Assembly (NCBI GenBank): GCA_963832245.1
Contig: CAWHTG010000004.1
Coordinates: 1,364,001-1,428,000 of the forward strand
Reading direction: 5' to 3'
Length of the DNA stretch: 64,000 nucleotides
From: JABDBE01 sp963832245
GTDB taxonomy: Bacteria > Acidobacteriota > Terriglobia > Terriglobales > Acidobacteriaceae
This document shows, in pieces, positions 26,033 through 35,375 of this stretch (position 1 is its first letter; every line of letters begins with the position of its first letter). A program made the translations under genes and the position numbers. The notes under the pieces are model-generated. The model searched no databases. It was given only the letters and a program-made list of their open reading frames with translations, and was not told the origin of the DNA.

Positions 26033-29000
26033 CTAGCGGACTTGTTCTGAGGTGGAAGCTGCCTCGGGAATCTCGGCGGCTAGTTTTTCCAGTAGGGTTT
26101 CGAGATGCTCAAGCACTTCTTCGGCGGCCGTTGCCTTCAGGGTAAATTTCAGCATCCCGTCGGGTGTAAACTGCGCGCCACGTTGCGAGGAGACGAATCG
26201 CGCCAGCTTCCCGGGATCGACCACCGCATTTTGACGAAACTTGATGGTCACCAGGTCCCGCTTCCGTTCAATTGCGTTTACGCCGACTCGCACCGCCAGC
26301 AGCTTCAGCGAGGCGTAATCGAGCAGGTTGCGCACGGCGGCGGGAGGTTCGCCGTAGCGGTCTTCAAGTTCGGCGCCGACATCACTTAATTGTGACTCGG
26401 TCTCGACTCCAGCAACCCGCTTGTACATTCGCAGCCGCTGGTTCTCTTCCGGAATGTAGTTCACCGGGATACGAATATTGAGACCGAGGTTGAGCTGGGT
26501 TTCAGCCTCATCGGCTGCGGCTTCGCCCTTCATCTCGCGGACGGCGCGATCGAGCATCTGGGTGTAGAGTTCGAAGCCGATGGCTTCGATGTGCCCGCTC
26601 TGTTCGCCGCCCAGCAGATTGCCAGCGCCGCGCAGTTCTAAATCCAACGCGGCGATTTTGAAGCCCGCGCCGAGGTCGGAAAATTCTTTTAATGCAGCCA
26701 GGCGTCTGCGAGCGATCGGCGTGAGTTCGATGTCGGCCGGAATCAGCAAGTACGCATACGCTCTGCGGTTGGAACGGCCTACGCGTCCGCGCAACTGATA
26801 GAGCTCGGAGAGTCCAAAGCGGTCGGCGCGATTGATGATGATGGTATTGCAGAGCGGGATGTCGAGACCATTTTCGATGATCGTCGTAGCTACGAGAATG
26901 TCGGCCTGGTGATGCATGAATTTCAACATCACCTTTTCCAGTTCTCCTTCCGACATCTGGCCGTGTCCTACGATGATGCGTGCCCTCGGAACTAATTCCT
27001 GCAGCTTCGCCGCGATCTCCCAGATGCTTTCCACACGATTGTATACGAAATAGACTTGGCCGCCACGGTCGAGTTCCTGCTCGAGCGAAGACTGGATCAG
27101 CTTCTCGTCCCAGCTTGCCACCACGGTTTGAATGGCGATGCGGTCTTTGGGCGGAGTCTCAATCACGCTCATATCGCGCATACCCACCAAGGACATGTGC
27201 AAGGTGCGTGGAATCGGAGTGGCAGACATGGTAAGAACGTCGACCTCCTTCCGCATCTGCTTCAGCCGCTCTTTATGACGCACTCCGAAGCGCTGTTCTT
27301 CGTCCACGATCAGCAGGCCGAGGTCGGTGAACTTGATGTCTTTTGAGAGCAGACGGTGGGTGCCGATCAGGATATCGACTTTCCCGGCCTCGACCTTTTG
27401 CAGAATTTCTTTCTGCTGCTTTGGGCTGCGAAAGCGGCTGATCATTTCGATCTTGACGGGAAATGCCGCAAAACGTTGCTTGAAGATTTCGAAATGCTGA
27501 AAAGCAAGCACAGTCGTGGGCGCAAGCACCGCGACTTGCTTGTTGTCATTGACAGCTTTGAACGCGGCGCGCATGCCGATTTCCGTCTTGCCGTAGCCGA
27601 CGTCGCCGCACAGCAAACGATCCATCGGTTGCGACGACTCCATGTCGCGCTTTACATCGGTAATGGCGAGGTCTTGATCTTCAGTCTCGGTGAACTCGAA
27701 AGCATCTTCGAACTCGCGCATCCATTGATTGTCGGCGGAGAATGCGAACCCCTTTGCTGCTCTGCGCTCCGCATAAAGTTTGAGCAACTCGTCGGCCATG
27801 TCTTTCATGGCCTTGCGCACGCGGGCTTTCGTTTTGGCCCAGGCTGCGGTACCCAGATGGCTGAGCGGCGGCTTTGCGCCTTCGGACGAACGGTATTTCT
27901 GAATCAGATCAAGCCGCGTTAGAGGAACATACAGACGCGCGCCTTCCGCATACTCGAGCAGCATGAACTCGGCATTTCCGTCGCCCTGGTTGATTTCCTT
28001 CAGCCCCTGATATTGCCCGATCCCGTGCTCGACATGCACTACGTAATCGCCCACTTGCAAGTCGCGAAAGTCGGAAAGGAATGCGGAGACTTTGGACTTG
28101 GTGCGCTGCGGGCGCGAGACCATGGACTCGGATTCATCGAACAGATCACGAGCGCCGAGAATCGCCAGGTGAGCCTCAGGCATTACGACGCCGTCCGGCA
28201 CATAGGCTTTGACTAGCGTGCTGGTGAGAATCTCGCCGGCAAAGTAGGCGGTTTCGTCGGCATAGCTTTCTCCGCCACGAGTGCGGCTGCCTAAACGAAA
28301 AGAAAGAGCGTACTCGCTGAAGAGGTCGGCGAGGCGCTCGACTTCCCCGATATTCGGCACCGCAATCAGGACGCGATTCTGTTCCGCGATCTGCTTCTTG
28401 ACGTCCTCCAACATTGCCGGAACTGCGCCATGAAACCGCTGCGCCGGCTGCGAATGAAAGCTGACGGACTCGGCTTCGTCGGGACGCGCGATTTCAAGAT
28501 GCTCGATCGAAGCTCCGGGAAGGCTCGCGAGTTTCCGCCACCACTCATCCGGCGGGATGTAGAGATCTGTGGGCCGTACGAGATTACCGACCTCACTGCG
28601 TTCATGCGCGTCCTGGATGCGGGACCAGGCGTGATCAAACTCTTGCTTCAAGCTGTCTGGTTCATCCGCCAAAATGAGAGCGTTAGGAAGAAGGTCGAAG
28701 ACAGTACGGTCCGCTCCGGCAACCGGTGCGTAAAACTCCCAGCCGGGAAACACACTGACGCCGCCAGAGCGTACAGCTTGCTCGACGACCTCTTCCGCAC
28801 CGGTGATACGCTTTCCCGACAGGCGGACATGAATCGCTCCCAGCAGATCGTCGTTGACTGGAGTTTCGGTGAGAGGGAGAAGTAGCGCTTCATCGACTGG
28901 GGTTGACGAGCGCTGGGTGGCAGGATCGAACTTGCGGATGGACTCGACCTCGTCGCCGAAAAACTCGATGCGCAGCGGGCGGTCAGCCTCAGGCGAGTAC

Positions 29001-29581
29001 ACGTCGAGAATGCCGCCTCGTATGGCATACTCGCCGGGCATTTCCACTACGTCGGTCGAAGTGTATCCGACGGTGTTGAGATGGCGGAGAAGCGGTTCGG
29101 TGTCGAGCGTTTCGCCACGCCGAACCATTCGTGCCAAATCGGCATAGTACTCCGCGGAGCGAAGGCGAAGGGCAGTCGCAGCGATTGGCGAAACCAGAAT
29201 CGAAACAGCGCCCGTCGCAATTTTCCACAGCGCTACTGCGCGTTCCTCCTGAATCTCAGGATGCGGTGAGAGATTTTGGAATGGCAGGACATCGCGCGTC
29301 GGCAGCGAGACTACGGAATCCGGCTCGTTCCCACCAACCAGTTCGTGGAAAGCCTGCAAGACCGGGACGAACTCCTCAGCTGCGCGGTTGTCGGAAACCA
29401 CGACCATAATTGGGCGGCCAACGCTTTTCTGCAATAGAACCAGAAGCAGCGCTTTCGCGGTGGGGGTGAGTCCAGAGACACGTATCCGCCCCGTACCCTC
29501 GCGGAGGTGGGAGGCTACGCGTAAGAAGGCGGGCAACTTTTCCACGTCCGTGAACAGATCACGAACGAAAGGCAAGACCAT
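26033..29581 (-). CDS. mfd: Transcription-repair coupling factor Mfd
   Basis: 1182 residues, full length. N-terminal UvrB-homology region (~1-350), RNA polymerase-interacting domain with GDYVVHVEHGIGQYQGL (~520), RecG-like translocase with Walker A GDVGYGKTE (~660), DEEQRFG (~757) and SATPIPRTLHM. The TRG motif and C-terminal autoinhibitory domain follow. It removes stalled RNA polymerase from lesions and recruits UvrA. Cytoplasmic DNA repair. Confidence 0.97.
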   Translation of the reverse strand: MVLPFVRDLFTDVEKLPAFLRVASHLREGTGRIRVSGLTPTAKALLLVLLQKSVGRPIMVVVSDNRAAEEFVPVLQAFHELVGGNEPDSVVSLPTRDVLPFQNLSPHPEIQEERAVALWKIATGAVSILVSPIAATALRLRSAEYYADLARMVRRGETLDTEPLLRHLNTVGYTSTDVVEMPGEYAIRGGILDVYSPEADRPLRIEFFGDEVESIRKFDPATQRSSTPVDEALLLPLTETPVNDDLLGAIHVRLSGKRITGAEEVVEQAVRSGGVSVFPGWEFYAPVAGADRTVFDLLPNALILADEPDSLKQEFDHAWSRIQDAHERSEVGNLVRPTDLYIPPDEWWRKLASLPGASIEHLEIARPDEAESVSFHSQPAQRFHGAVPAMLEDVKKQIAEQNRVLIAVPNIGEVERLADLFSEYALSFRLGSRTRGGESYADETAYFAGEILTSTLVKAYVPDGVVMPEAHLAILGARDLFDESESMVSRPQRTKSKVSAFLSDFRDLQVGDYVVHVEHGIGQYQGLKEINQGDGNAEFMLLEYAEGARLYVPLTRLDLIQKYRSSEGAKPPLSHLGTAAWAKTKARVRKAMKDMADELLKLYAERRAAKGFAFSADNQWMREFEDAFEFTETEDQDLAITDVKRDMESSQPMDRLLCGDVGYGKTEIGMRAAFKAVNDNKQVAVLAPTTVLAFQHFEIFKQRFAAFPVKIEMISRFRSPKQQKEILQKVEAGKVDILIGTHRLLSKDIKFTDLGLLIVDEEQRFGVRHKERLKQMRKEVDVLTMSATPIPRTLHMSLVGMRDMSVIETPPKDRIAIQTVVASWDEKLIQSSLEQELDRGGQVYFVYNRVESIWEIAAKLQELVPRARIIVGHGQMSEGELEKVMLKFMHHQADILVATTIIENGLDIPLCNTIIINRADRFGLSELYQLRGRVGRSNRRAYAYLLIPADIELTPIARRRLAALKEFSDLGAGFKIAALDLELRGAGNLLGGEQSGHIEAIGFELYTQMLDRAVREMKGEAAADEAETQLNLGLNIRIPVNYIPEENQRLRMYKRVAGVETESQLSDVGAELEDRYGEPPAAVRNLLDYASLKLLAVRVGVNAIERKRDLVTIKFRQNAVVDPGKLARFVSSQRGAQFTPDGMLKFTLKATAAEEVLEHLETLLEKLAAEIPEAASTSEQVR

Positions 29582-29636
29582 TGCCCTTCAATTCTAACAG
29601 GAGAGTTCATGGAGGTTCGGATACAGCTTGCGTAGT

Positions 29637-29678
29637 CCCGGACGCCCCCGTCCGGGCGGGACGGGCGAGTCGCCCGTC
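29637..29678. repeat. Two perfect hairpins upstream of mfd
   Basis: CCCGGACG-CCCC-CGTCCGGG (29637-29656) and GACGGGCG-AGT-CGCCCGTC (29660-29678) are back to back between the amidinotransferase-fold gene and mfd. Same stacked-hairpin class as elsewhere in the window. Confidence 0.7.
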
Positions 29679-29693
29679 ACCACACGATCATCC

Positions 29694-30626
29694 TTATTCC
29701 CGCAGCAATGGCCGGGTCAGGCAGGTTGGCCCGCCGCCGCCGTTAATGCAGAGGGCGGAGCCGGGGAAGGTTCGGACATCGAAGCCTGCCGCGCGCAGCT
29801 TCTCATTCGTCTTTGCGTTTTCTTCCAACGCAAGCAGACGCTTTTCCCCTAACGAGAGAACGTTGCAGGCGAGCGTTTCGCGCTCGGAATAATCAATCTC
29901 GATGAAGCGGTAGCCACGCACTTTCAACAGCTCTACGGTTTCGACGGCAAGCCAGGGCAAGTCAACGAGTACGGTCTTCTCATCGAGCAAGCTGATCAGC
30001 GACATGAGGTGTAAACACATGGAAGGGCCTTGTCCATGCGGCAGCGGCGCAGAGAGAACTTCTGTGCCTTTAGGCGCGAGCAGGGCGCGCATCTGCTGGA
30101 TGCCTTGCCCGTTGGTGCGATATCCGTGGCCGATGAGCAGCGTCTTGGCATCAAGCCATACTATGTCTCCCGCCTCGGTTGTGGCCGGGGGCGTAATCTT
30201 GGCCAGCATGGGAACGCCCAGGATCTGGCAAAAAGATCCATGATGTCTGCCTTCAGGGACCCGGTTCATTTTGCCGGGACGCATGAGGATCAACCCAAAA
30301 TCCGTTGGCAGTGAGGCGTCGTGGGCATAGACGGCATCGAGCGAAAGCTCCATGGCCGGGGGAATGTCCTCAACTTCCGCGCCGCACGCTTCCAATTCGC
30401 GGCACAAAGCCTCATGCTGCGCCTGCGCCATGGCAAAATCCGGCGGATGCATGAAGCCGAGCTCCCGCCACCGGGCCGCTCGTTCGGGCTGATGCCAGCA
30501 GGCGGTGCGCGGAGAACACACCAGCACCCGTTTCAGCGCGCCTACCATGGAGTGTCCGTTGAAGCGAGGCTCGGTCGCGGTTGAAGCCATCGTATCCGAA
30601 AGCAATTTGTCGAAGCCACTGACCAT
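29694..30626 (-). CDS. Amidinotransferase/DDAH-fold hydrolase
   Basis: 310 residues. Fold family of dimethylarginine dimethylaminohydrolase, arginine deiminase and glycine amidinotransferase. Visible are the substrate Asp/Asn region VYAHDASLPTD, ILMRPGKMNR, the catalytic His context GPSMCLHLMSLI and the nucleophilic Cys near the end in GGGGPTCLTRPL. Probable reaction is hydrolysis of a guanidino compound. An in-frame ATG at 30590 (MASTATEP) is an alternative start. Confidence 0.8.
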   Translation of the reverse strand: MVSGFDKLLSDTMASTATEPRFNGHSMVGALKRVLVCSPRTACWHQPERAARWRELGFMHPPDFAMAQAQHEALCRELEACGAEVEDIPPAMELSLDAVYAHDASLPTDFGLILMRPGKMNRVPEGRHHGSFCQILGVPMLAKITPPATTEAGDIVWLDAKTLLIGHGYRTNGQGIQQMRALLAPKGTEVLSAPLPHGQGPSMCLHLMSLISLLDEKTVLVDLPWLAVETVELLKVRGYRFIEIDYSERETLACNVLSLGEKRLLALEENAKTNEKLRAAGFDVRTFPGSALCINGGGGPTCLTRPLLRE

Positions 30627-30716
30627 AAGAGAAATCTAAACTGCCGCCGAGGCAAAAAGCAATGTGAGAAGAGCCGGCAGCGGCCCAGTCAAGAGCGTTT
30701 GCGCAAGAACAATTTG

Positions 30717-31157
30717 CTAGTCTCCGCCCGGGGCGTCGTTGCTGACGTACTGTTCGAGGGAGTCGAGTTCGCCGCTCAGATCCTCGATTCGCCACTCCAG
30801 CAGATTGCGAATGGAGAGCATTCCCAGCAACTTGCCATTGTTGTCGGCCACCGGGAGGTGCCGAAAATGGCGTTCCACCATCGTGATCAGGGCTTCGCCC
30901 GGGCCGGTTTCCGAGGTTGCCAGCTCTACCGGCGTGGTCATCAGCTCTCGGACCGGAATCTGGGCAGGATCGCGCCCGCTCAAAGAAACCTTGCGCAACA
31001 CGTCGCGTTCAGTAAAGATCCCGGCCACTCGCTTCTCGCTGTCGACGATGGCGACTGCACCCACATGAAAGTCAAGCATCTTGTGGATGGCGTCGGCCAC
31101 GCTGGCTTCCACCGGGACTGCCGCTGCTTCGGGATCACACAGCCTTAGCACCTTCAT
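30717..31157 (-). CDS. Two-CBS-domain protein
   Basis: 146 residues from ATG 31157, with GGAGGG upstream (an in-frame start at 31172 is less likely). The first CBS motif has ADAIHKMLDFHVGAVAIVD and GIFTERDVLRKV. The second has LMTTPVELATSE, HFRHLPVADNNGKLLGMLSI and NLLEWRIEDL. CBS pairs bind adenosyl nucleotides and usually regulate a partner. As a stand-alone protein its partner is unknown. Confidence 0.85.
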   Translation of the reverse strand: MKVLRLCDPEAAAVPVEASVADAIHKMLDFHVGAVAIVDSEKRVAGIFTERDVLRKVSLSGRDPAQIPVRELMTTPVELATSETGPGEALITMVERHFRHLPVADNNGKLLGMLSIRNLLEWRIEDLSGELDSLEQYVSNDAPGGD

Positions 31158-31280
31158 ACTTCCCTCCAACAACCCGCGCTGCCCGCTGCCGCGTCAGGGC
31201 GGATAAAAAGGATTCGGGCATTATGACGTATGTGGAAACGGTGTCAAGGGAATTGATCACGGACGGCCGGTAGCTCGGGC

Positions 31281-32597
31281 TTACTTGGTTTCGTTCCGGA
31301 AAACCTTGCCGTCTTTCATCACGAACTGCACGTTTTGCAGGACCTTGATGTCACGCAGTGGATCATCGCTAACTGCGATGATGTCCGCATAAGCGCCGGA
31401 CGCGATCACCCCAATCTGCCCTTGCATGTCGAGCATGTCTGCGGCGCGCGAAGTGGCGCTCCTGATCGCGTCCATGGGCGACATGCCAAACTCCACCATG
31501 CGGGGAAATTCTTGTGCGATGGGCTCGCTCCAGGGAATGCCTCCAATGTCGGTGCCAAAAACAATCTTCACGCCGGCATGGAGCGCCTTGGGAAACGATA
31601 CCTCATGCACCGCTACGCGTTTTCGATCACGCTGACCTTCAGGAGTATCGGCCGGAGCCCAATCGTGGTAATACGCGCTCAGGGTAGGACAATACCAGGT
31701 ACCCTGCTTGAGCATCTGGGCGATGGCTGCGTCGTCGAGGTCGAGACCGTGTTCGATCGAGTCGCAACCGCCGTCGAGTGCGCGATGCAATCCAATTCCA
31801 CCGTATGCGTGACAGGCAACCTTTTTTCCCCAGCCGTGAGTTTCGTCGACGATTGCCTTCAGTTCCTCGATCGTCAGCGTTGGTTGGGAAACGAGTTCGC
31901 CGTTCTTCCCCACCCATGAGCGATGGGTCATGTAAACCTTGATCCAGTCGGCGCCGTGCGACAATTGTTCGCGAGCAGCTTTGCGTGCTTCGACTGGCCC
32001 ATCGATGAGCTGTGCGCCCGTGGGCATGTCCAGCTCCGGCGCGTAGCCTTCGAGCGGGTAGCCTCCGGTTGTGGAAATGGCGCGGGTCGAGACGAACAGA
32101 CGCGGCCCGGGAATGTATCCGCCCTCGATGGCCTGCTTGATGCCGATATCGCCGTAGCCCGCGCCTTCGGTCTCCAAATCACGTAACGTGGTGAAGCCCT
32201 GCTCCAGCGCCCGCCGCACAGAAACTGTTGCACGCGCCGCACGCAAAGCCAGCGGGTATTTCAGAATGTTGATGTCGTATCCCCCCTGCACCGGGTCCTC
32301 GCCTTGCAGGAAGATGTGAGTATGCGAATCGATCAGTCCGGGCAGTACGGTTGCACGAGAGAGATCGATGACGTCCGCGTCCGCTGGAATCCTTGCGACG
32401 GCGGCATCAGAGATGCTTTCGACCCGGTCGCCGCGGATGATGATGATCTGATTGTGGCGAACGGATTCAGATTTGCCGTCAATGAGCGCCCCCGCGCGGA
32501 TGACAGTAAACGGGTGCAACACTGGACTGCCATTGTTTTCCTGGGCGACGCTAGAGATCACAATGGCGAAGAGCAGGATGCACCAAGATTTTTTCAT
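31281..32597 (-). CDS. Exported metal-dependent amidohydrolase
   Basis: 438 residues from ATG 32597, giving a signal peptide MKKSWCILLFAIVISSVAQ. Amidohydrolase superfamily with binuclear site: H92 and H94 in IDSHTHIF, the carboxylysine context ADWIKVYMT, His in VACHAYGGIG and IEHGLDLDD, and Asp in FGTDIGG. The overall family is the imidazolonepropionase/Xaa-Pro-dipeptidase-like group of exported enzymes. Substrate unknown. It lies 31 nt downstream of the SnoaL-like gene, suggesting a common transcript. Confidence 0.86.
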   Translation of the reverse strand: MKKSWCILLFAIVISSVAQENNGSPVLHPFTVIRAGALIDGKSESVRHNQIIIIRGDRVESISDAAVARIPADADVIDLSRATVLPGLIDSHTHIFLQGEDPVQGGYDINILKYPLALRAARATVSVRRALEQGFTTLRDLETEGAGYGDIGIKQAIEGGYIPGPRLFVSTRAISTTGGYPLEGYAPELDMPTGAQLIDGPVEARKAAREQLSHGADWIKVYMTHRSWVGKNGELVSQPTLTIEELKAIVDETHGWGKKVACHAYGGIGLHRALDGGCDSIEHGLDLDDAAIAQMLKQGTWYCPTLSAYYHDWAPADTPEGQRDRKRVAVHEVSFPKALHAGVKIVFGTDIGGIPWSEPIAQEFPRMVEFGMSPMDAIRSATSRAADMLDMQGQIGVIASGAYADIIAVSDDPLRDIKVLQNVQFVMKDGKVFRNETK

Positions 32598-32628
32598 TCG
32601 AATAGTCCGCGGATCAAATGCAGAACCA

Positions 32629-33159
32629 CTAGGGTTTGACCTCCGCCCCAGGTACCGGGATTGGAGTCTTGATGTCCTGTAGTTCGGGTGGCGTTCCGAG
32701 CATGGCATTGGTGTTCTGTGCAACTATAACCGGCCAGGCGTCTCCCCGTTTTTCGGCGACCATTGTCATCATTCCGAAGCGCGGCGGACGAGGTGTCCCG
32801 TCGGGATTCTTATCGCCAGCAATCCTCCAGCTCCAGTGAACGACGGCCATATCCGGACGCAGGAAGCGCATGGTGTTTTCCAAGGTGGTAAGGGTCGAAT
32901 CCTTGAAGCGCCCGCTCAGCAATCGCGCGTGAAATTTTTCGAAGTCGGGTCTGCCATGGAGGTAGACAGTCGCCACCGTTACGAAATCCACATCGTCAGC
33001 CATTATCTTTGCTAGCTCGTGACCATCGTGCTTCGCCCAGGCGTCGCAGAAAGCCTGCGGCAACTTGCGAACGGCTTCTTTGTCCGCCTTGGTTTGTGCA
33101 TTCAGGTTCGAACTGGTCATGAGGAGCAACATCAACAAACCGGCTGCCAGGTTTTTCAT
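32629..33159 (-). CDS. Exported SnoaL-like / DUF4440-type protein
   Basis: 176 residues from ATG 33159, with GGGGAG upstream. Signal peptide MKNLAAGLLMLLLMTSSNLNA. The mature part has the NTF2-like cone fold of the SgcJ/EcaC family (QAFCDAWAKHDGHELAKIMA, DFVTVATVYLHGR, RPDMAVVHWSWRIAG). Ligand or activity unknown. Its 5' end is overlapped by an unusually long RidA-like reading frame. Confidence 0.78.
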   Translation of the reverse strand: MKNLAAGLLMLLLMTSSNLNAQTKADKEAVRKLPQAFCDAWAKHDGHELAKIMADDVDFVTVATVYLHGRPDFEKFHARLLSGRFKDSTLTTLENTMRFLRPDMAVVHWSWRIAGDKNPDGTPRPPRFGMMTMVAEKRGDAWPVIVAQNTNAMLGTPPELQDIKTPIPVPGAEVKP

Positions 33160-33664
33160 TGATTCTCCCCGCAAGCGATGAGTTAAGCCAGGATCTCTTG
33201 CTCGACTTCGAAAACGGCAGAGATTCTACCACGATCTCTTCTTGTAGCTCGATGCCCAGCGCATTCCAGGCCTCGGACGCTCCAATCACTGCGTCGGCTT
33301 CAATTTCTACCAGCATCTCCGGAGAAATCAACGCGCTGACCTGTACCATCGATGTCGCAGGACGAATGTCGCGGAAAAATTCACCGTGCGCCTTGCCGAT
33401 CTTCTCCCAATCGCCGATGTTGATCACGAACATCCGAGTGCGCACCACATCTTTCAATGTAGCCCCGGCCTTGTGTAAAGCCGATTCGATGTTCTTGAGC
33501 GTCTGTACGGTCTGGGCATAAGGGTCGCCCACACCAACGACTTTGCTATCCGGGCCCGTGGCAGTCGTTCCGGCCACATGCACGTAAGGACCTACTTTTA
33601 CCGCACGAGAGTAACCCACAATCGGTTCCCAACGTGTACCGCTGGAGATGTTCTGCCGTTCCAT
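32996..33664 (-). CDS. RidA-family protein with anomalous C-terminal extension
   Basis: The first ~130 residues are a complete RidA/YjgF domain: VGYSRAVKVGPYVHVAGTTA, TLKNIESALHKAGATLKDVV, then FFRDIRPATSMVQVSALISP and VEIEADAVIGA. Enzymes of this family deaminate reactive enamines/imines. Family members normally stop here. This frame runs on to 222 residues with unconvincing Ser/Arg/Lys-rich sequence that overlaps the next gene by 164 nt. Another frame of the same strand ends in TAA at 33183-33185, 23 nt before the next start, so the native stop may have been lost by a small indel. Confidence 0.8.
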   Translation of the reverse strand: MERQNISSGTRWEPIVGYSRAVKVGPYVHVAGTTATGPDSKVVGVGDPYAQTVQTLKNIESALHKAGATLKDVVRTRMFVINIGDWEKIGKAHGEFFRDIRPATSMVQVSALISPEMLVEIEADAVIGASEAWNALGIELQEEIVVESLPFSKSSKRSWLNSSLAGRINEKPGSRFVDVAPHDQFEPECTNQGGQRSRSQVAAGFLRRLGEARWSRASKDNG

Positions 33665-33841
33665 AAAGTAAATCCCCTCCAGGACCGCTCATTTTAACCT
33701 GAAGCACTAAGGTGATGAGCAGCGGAGTCTCGGGTGTGCCAACAAACACTCCGGGAAACCTTTGCATAAACTTGCGCACTCTAACAAAGTGGAAAGAGGG
33801 CGTGCGCGACTTACAAAAGTTACTTGCGTTTTCAATGAAGA

Positions 33842-33887
33842 CGCGATAAAAATCGCGCAGCAGAAGAGCCCCGCTGAGGAGGCGGGG
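33842..33887 (+). promoter_or_regulatory. Two perfect hairpins in the leader of the gene at 33905
   Basis: CGCGAT-AAAA-ATCGCG (33842-33857) and CCCCGC-TGAGGAG-GCGGGG (33869-33887) lie immediately upstream of the SD-like GAGGG and ATG 33905. The second ends 17 nt before the start codon and could affect ribosome access, or act as a terminator of upstream transcription. Confidence 0.45.
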
Positions 33888-33904
33888 TCCGAGGGTACTA
33901 AACC

Positions 33905-34456
33905 ATGATTTCGGAATCGCATCCACTGCAACAACTCTTTGTTGAACTCGTTGGCCGACACTATGCCGAGGAGATTGGGATTCGCGATCCTCAGATTGTC
34001 AGCTACGTCGCGCATCTCATGGCTGAGTTCTGTGAAGTCGAGCAGCTATTCAAGATTCGCAACGGTGCTGACCAGCCCATCACCGATGTTGGCGAGATGC
34101 TGACCGAGTCTAATCCGGTCTACGGACCTGCGCCTTCTTTCGATCGTGAGCGCCAGGTTCGCAAACACATCGGGGATTACACGCTCTTTTTTACGGGCAT
34201 GTTTCCGGAGAGCATCAACCACTTCCGCCTGCGCCGAAACCGTACGGAGAATTTCGTCGATTGGATCAAGGCTGGCAAGGAGAGCTATTACATCGTCTCC
34301 AAATTTGAGCATTTCGAATACACCAAGGTGGCGCCGTTGTTCGGCCGCCTGTCGAATCATTTCGAGCAGTGCGTTTATGGGCTCAATCAGGTGAAGAACG
34401 ATCTGCAGGAGATGCAACACCCGATTGTGCGTCGCACGAATGAAATTCTCATGTAG
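33905..34456 (+). CDS. Conserved hypothetical cytoplasmic protein
   Basis: 183 residues, no signal peptide, no TM. Mostly helical, with aromatic-rich conserved-looking stretches: RHYAEEIGIRDPQIVSYVAH, HIGDYTLFFTGMFPESINHF and ESYYIVSKFEHFEYTKVAPL. The composition (His, Glu, Tyr along helices) would suit a metal-binding bundle, but this is not established. Its 3' end overlaps the converging gene by 8 nt. Confidence 0.7.
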   Translation: MISESHPLQQLFVELVGRHYAEEIGIRDPQIVSYVAHLMAEFCEVEQLFKIRNGADQPITDVGEMLTESNPVYGPAPSFDRERQVRKHIGDYTLFFTGMFPESINHFRLRRNRTENFVDWIKAGKESYYIVSKFEHFEYTKVAPLFGRLSNHFEQCVYGLNQVKNDLQEMQHPIVRRTNEILM

Positions 34457-35372
34457 TTCGCGCCTCGCCCGGCAGCAACGGCGAATAGCTCTGGAACTCA
34501 AAGCGCAGGAGCGTCGCCTCCGGTAGTTCAATTACTCGCTCGATATCAAACTCTACCAGTCGCTGCGCACCTTCAAAGCGATTCGTTCGCGGATCGTCCC
34601 AAAGAATGCGTGCGCTTCCCGATAGTTGCAATGCGCTCCCCGATTGGAAGTCGGGGAAGAGCAATCCGGTCCGGGGATTTGAAACGATATTGCCGAGCGT
34701 ATTGAACATGTTATTGCCGCGGTAATCGGGGAGCAGCAGCCGTTTCTCGCTCTCCACGCATACAAACCCCGGTCTTCCGCCGCGATGAGAAGCGTCGGAG
34801 CCCGAATCCTGGTGAGCCGTCGCAATGAACAAAGTATCGGCTTGTTCGACCGACTGGCTCTGGCGGCGGTCGAGTTCTTCCCCGAAGCGTGCAGGAGCGG
34901 TGGAGACTTCACGATCGCCGATCACGGCCCGTGCCTGGATGTACTGCGGACAGTTGCCGTAAACCTGTTGGGTGCTGAGCACGATCCGTCCGTCGGAATG
35001 TGCTCGCGCCGTGCCGTTCAGCCGAACCCGATGCCGGGCTTCGAGATTGATCACGATCATCCCGGCCTCGGCATGCGCGGCGAGATTCGCCAGCAGCGGA
35101 TCGTGACGATGTGAGTATCCCCCGATTTCCAACGTACCTCCGTCGAGTGGACGGAGAAAGCCTGGCGGGCCGGAACGCATGGAAGCCCATACCAGATCAT
35201 CGGCATCCCGGGTGGAAAACACCGCCAGTTGTTGCGCCAGCAGAAACCGTTGCACACCAGCGGGCATTGCGGCGCGGTACATCGCCTCTGCGGCCAAGCC
35301 ATCCAAGCCGACTCCCGCGCGGGTTTGCACCGCCAGTTCGCCTTCGTGATAGGAGCTATATCGGCTCGCCAT
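34449..35372 (-). CDS. PNPOx-like FMN-binding split-barrel protein
   Basis: 307 residues. Two split-barrel-like halves. The C-terminal one has DTLFIATAHQDSGSDASHRG, GFVCVESEKRLLLPDYRGNN, NTLGNIVSNPRTGLLFPDF and LQLSGSARILWDD, the usual pattern of pyridoxamine-phosphate-oxidase-fold flavoproteins. Likely binds FMN or F420/haem and reduces a small substrate. It starts 3 nt after the rsmD stop, so it is probably co-transcribed with rsmD. Confidence 0.82.
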   Translation of the reverse strand: MASRYSSYHEGELAVQTRAGVGLDGLAAEAMYRAAMPAGVQRFLLAQQLAVFSTRDADDLVWASMRSGPPGFLRPLDGGTLEIGGYSHRHDPLLANLAAHAEAGMIVINLEARHRVRLNGTARAHSDGRIVLSTQQVYGNCPQYIQARAVIGDREVSTAPARFGEELDRRQSQSVEQADTLFIATAHQDSGSDASHRGGRPGFVCVESEKRLLLPDYRGNNMFNTLGNIVSNPRTGLLFPDFQSGSALQLSGSARILWDDPRTNRFEGAQRLVEFDIERVIELPEATLLRFEFQSYSPLLPGEARTT

Positions 35373-35375
35373 GTG

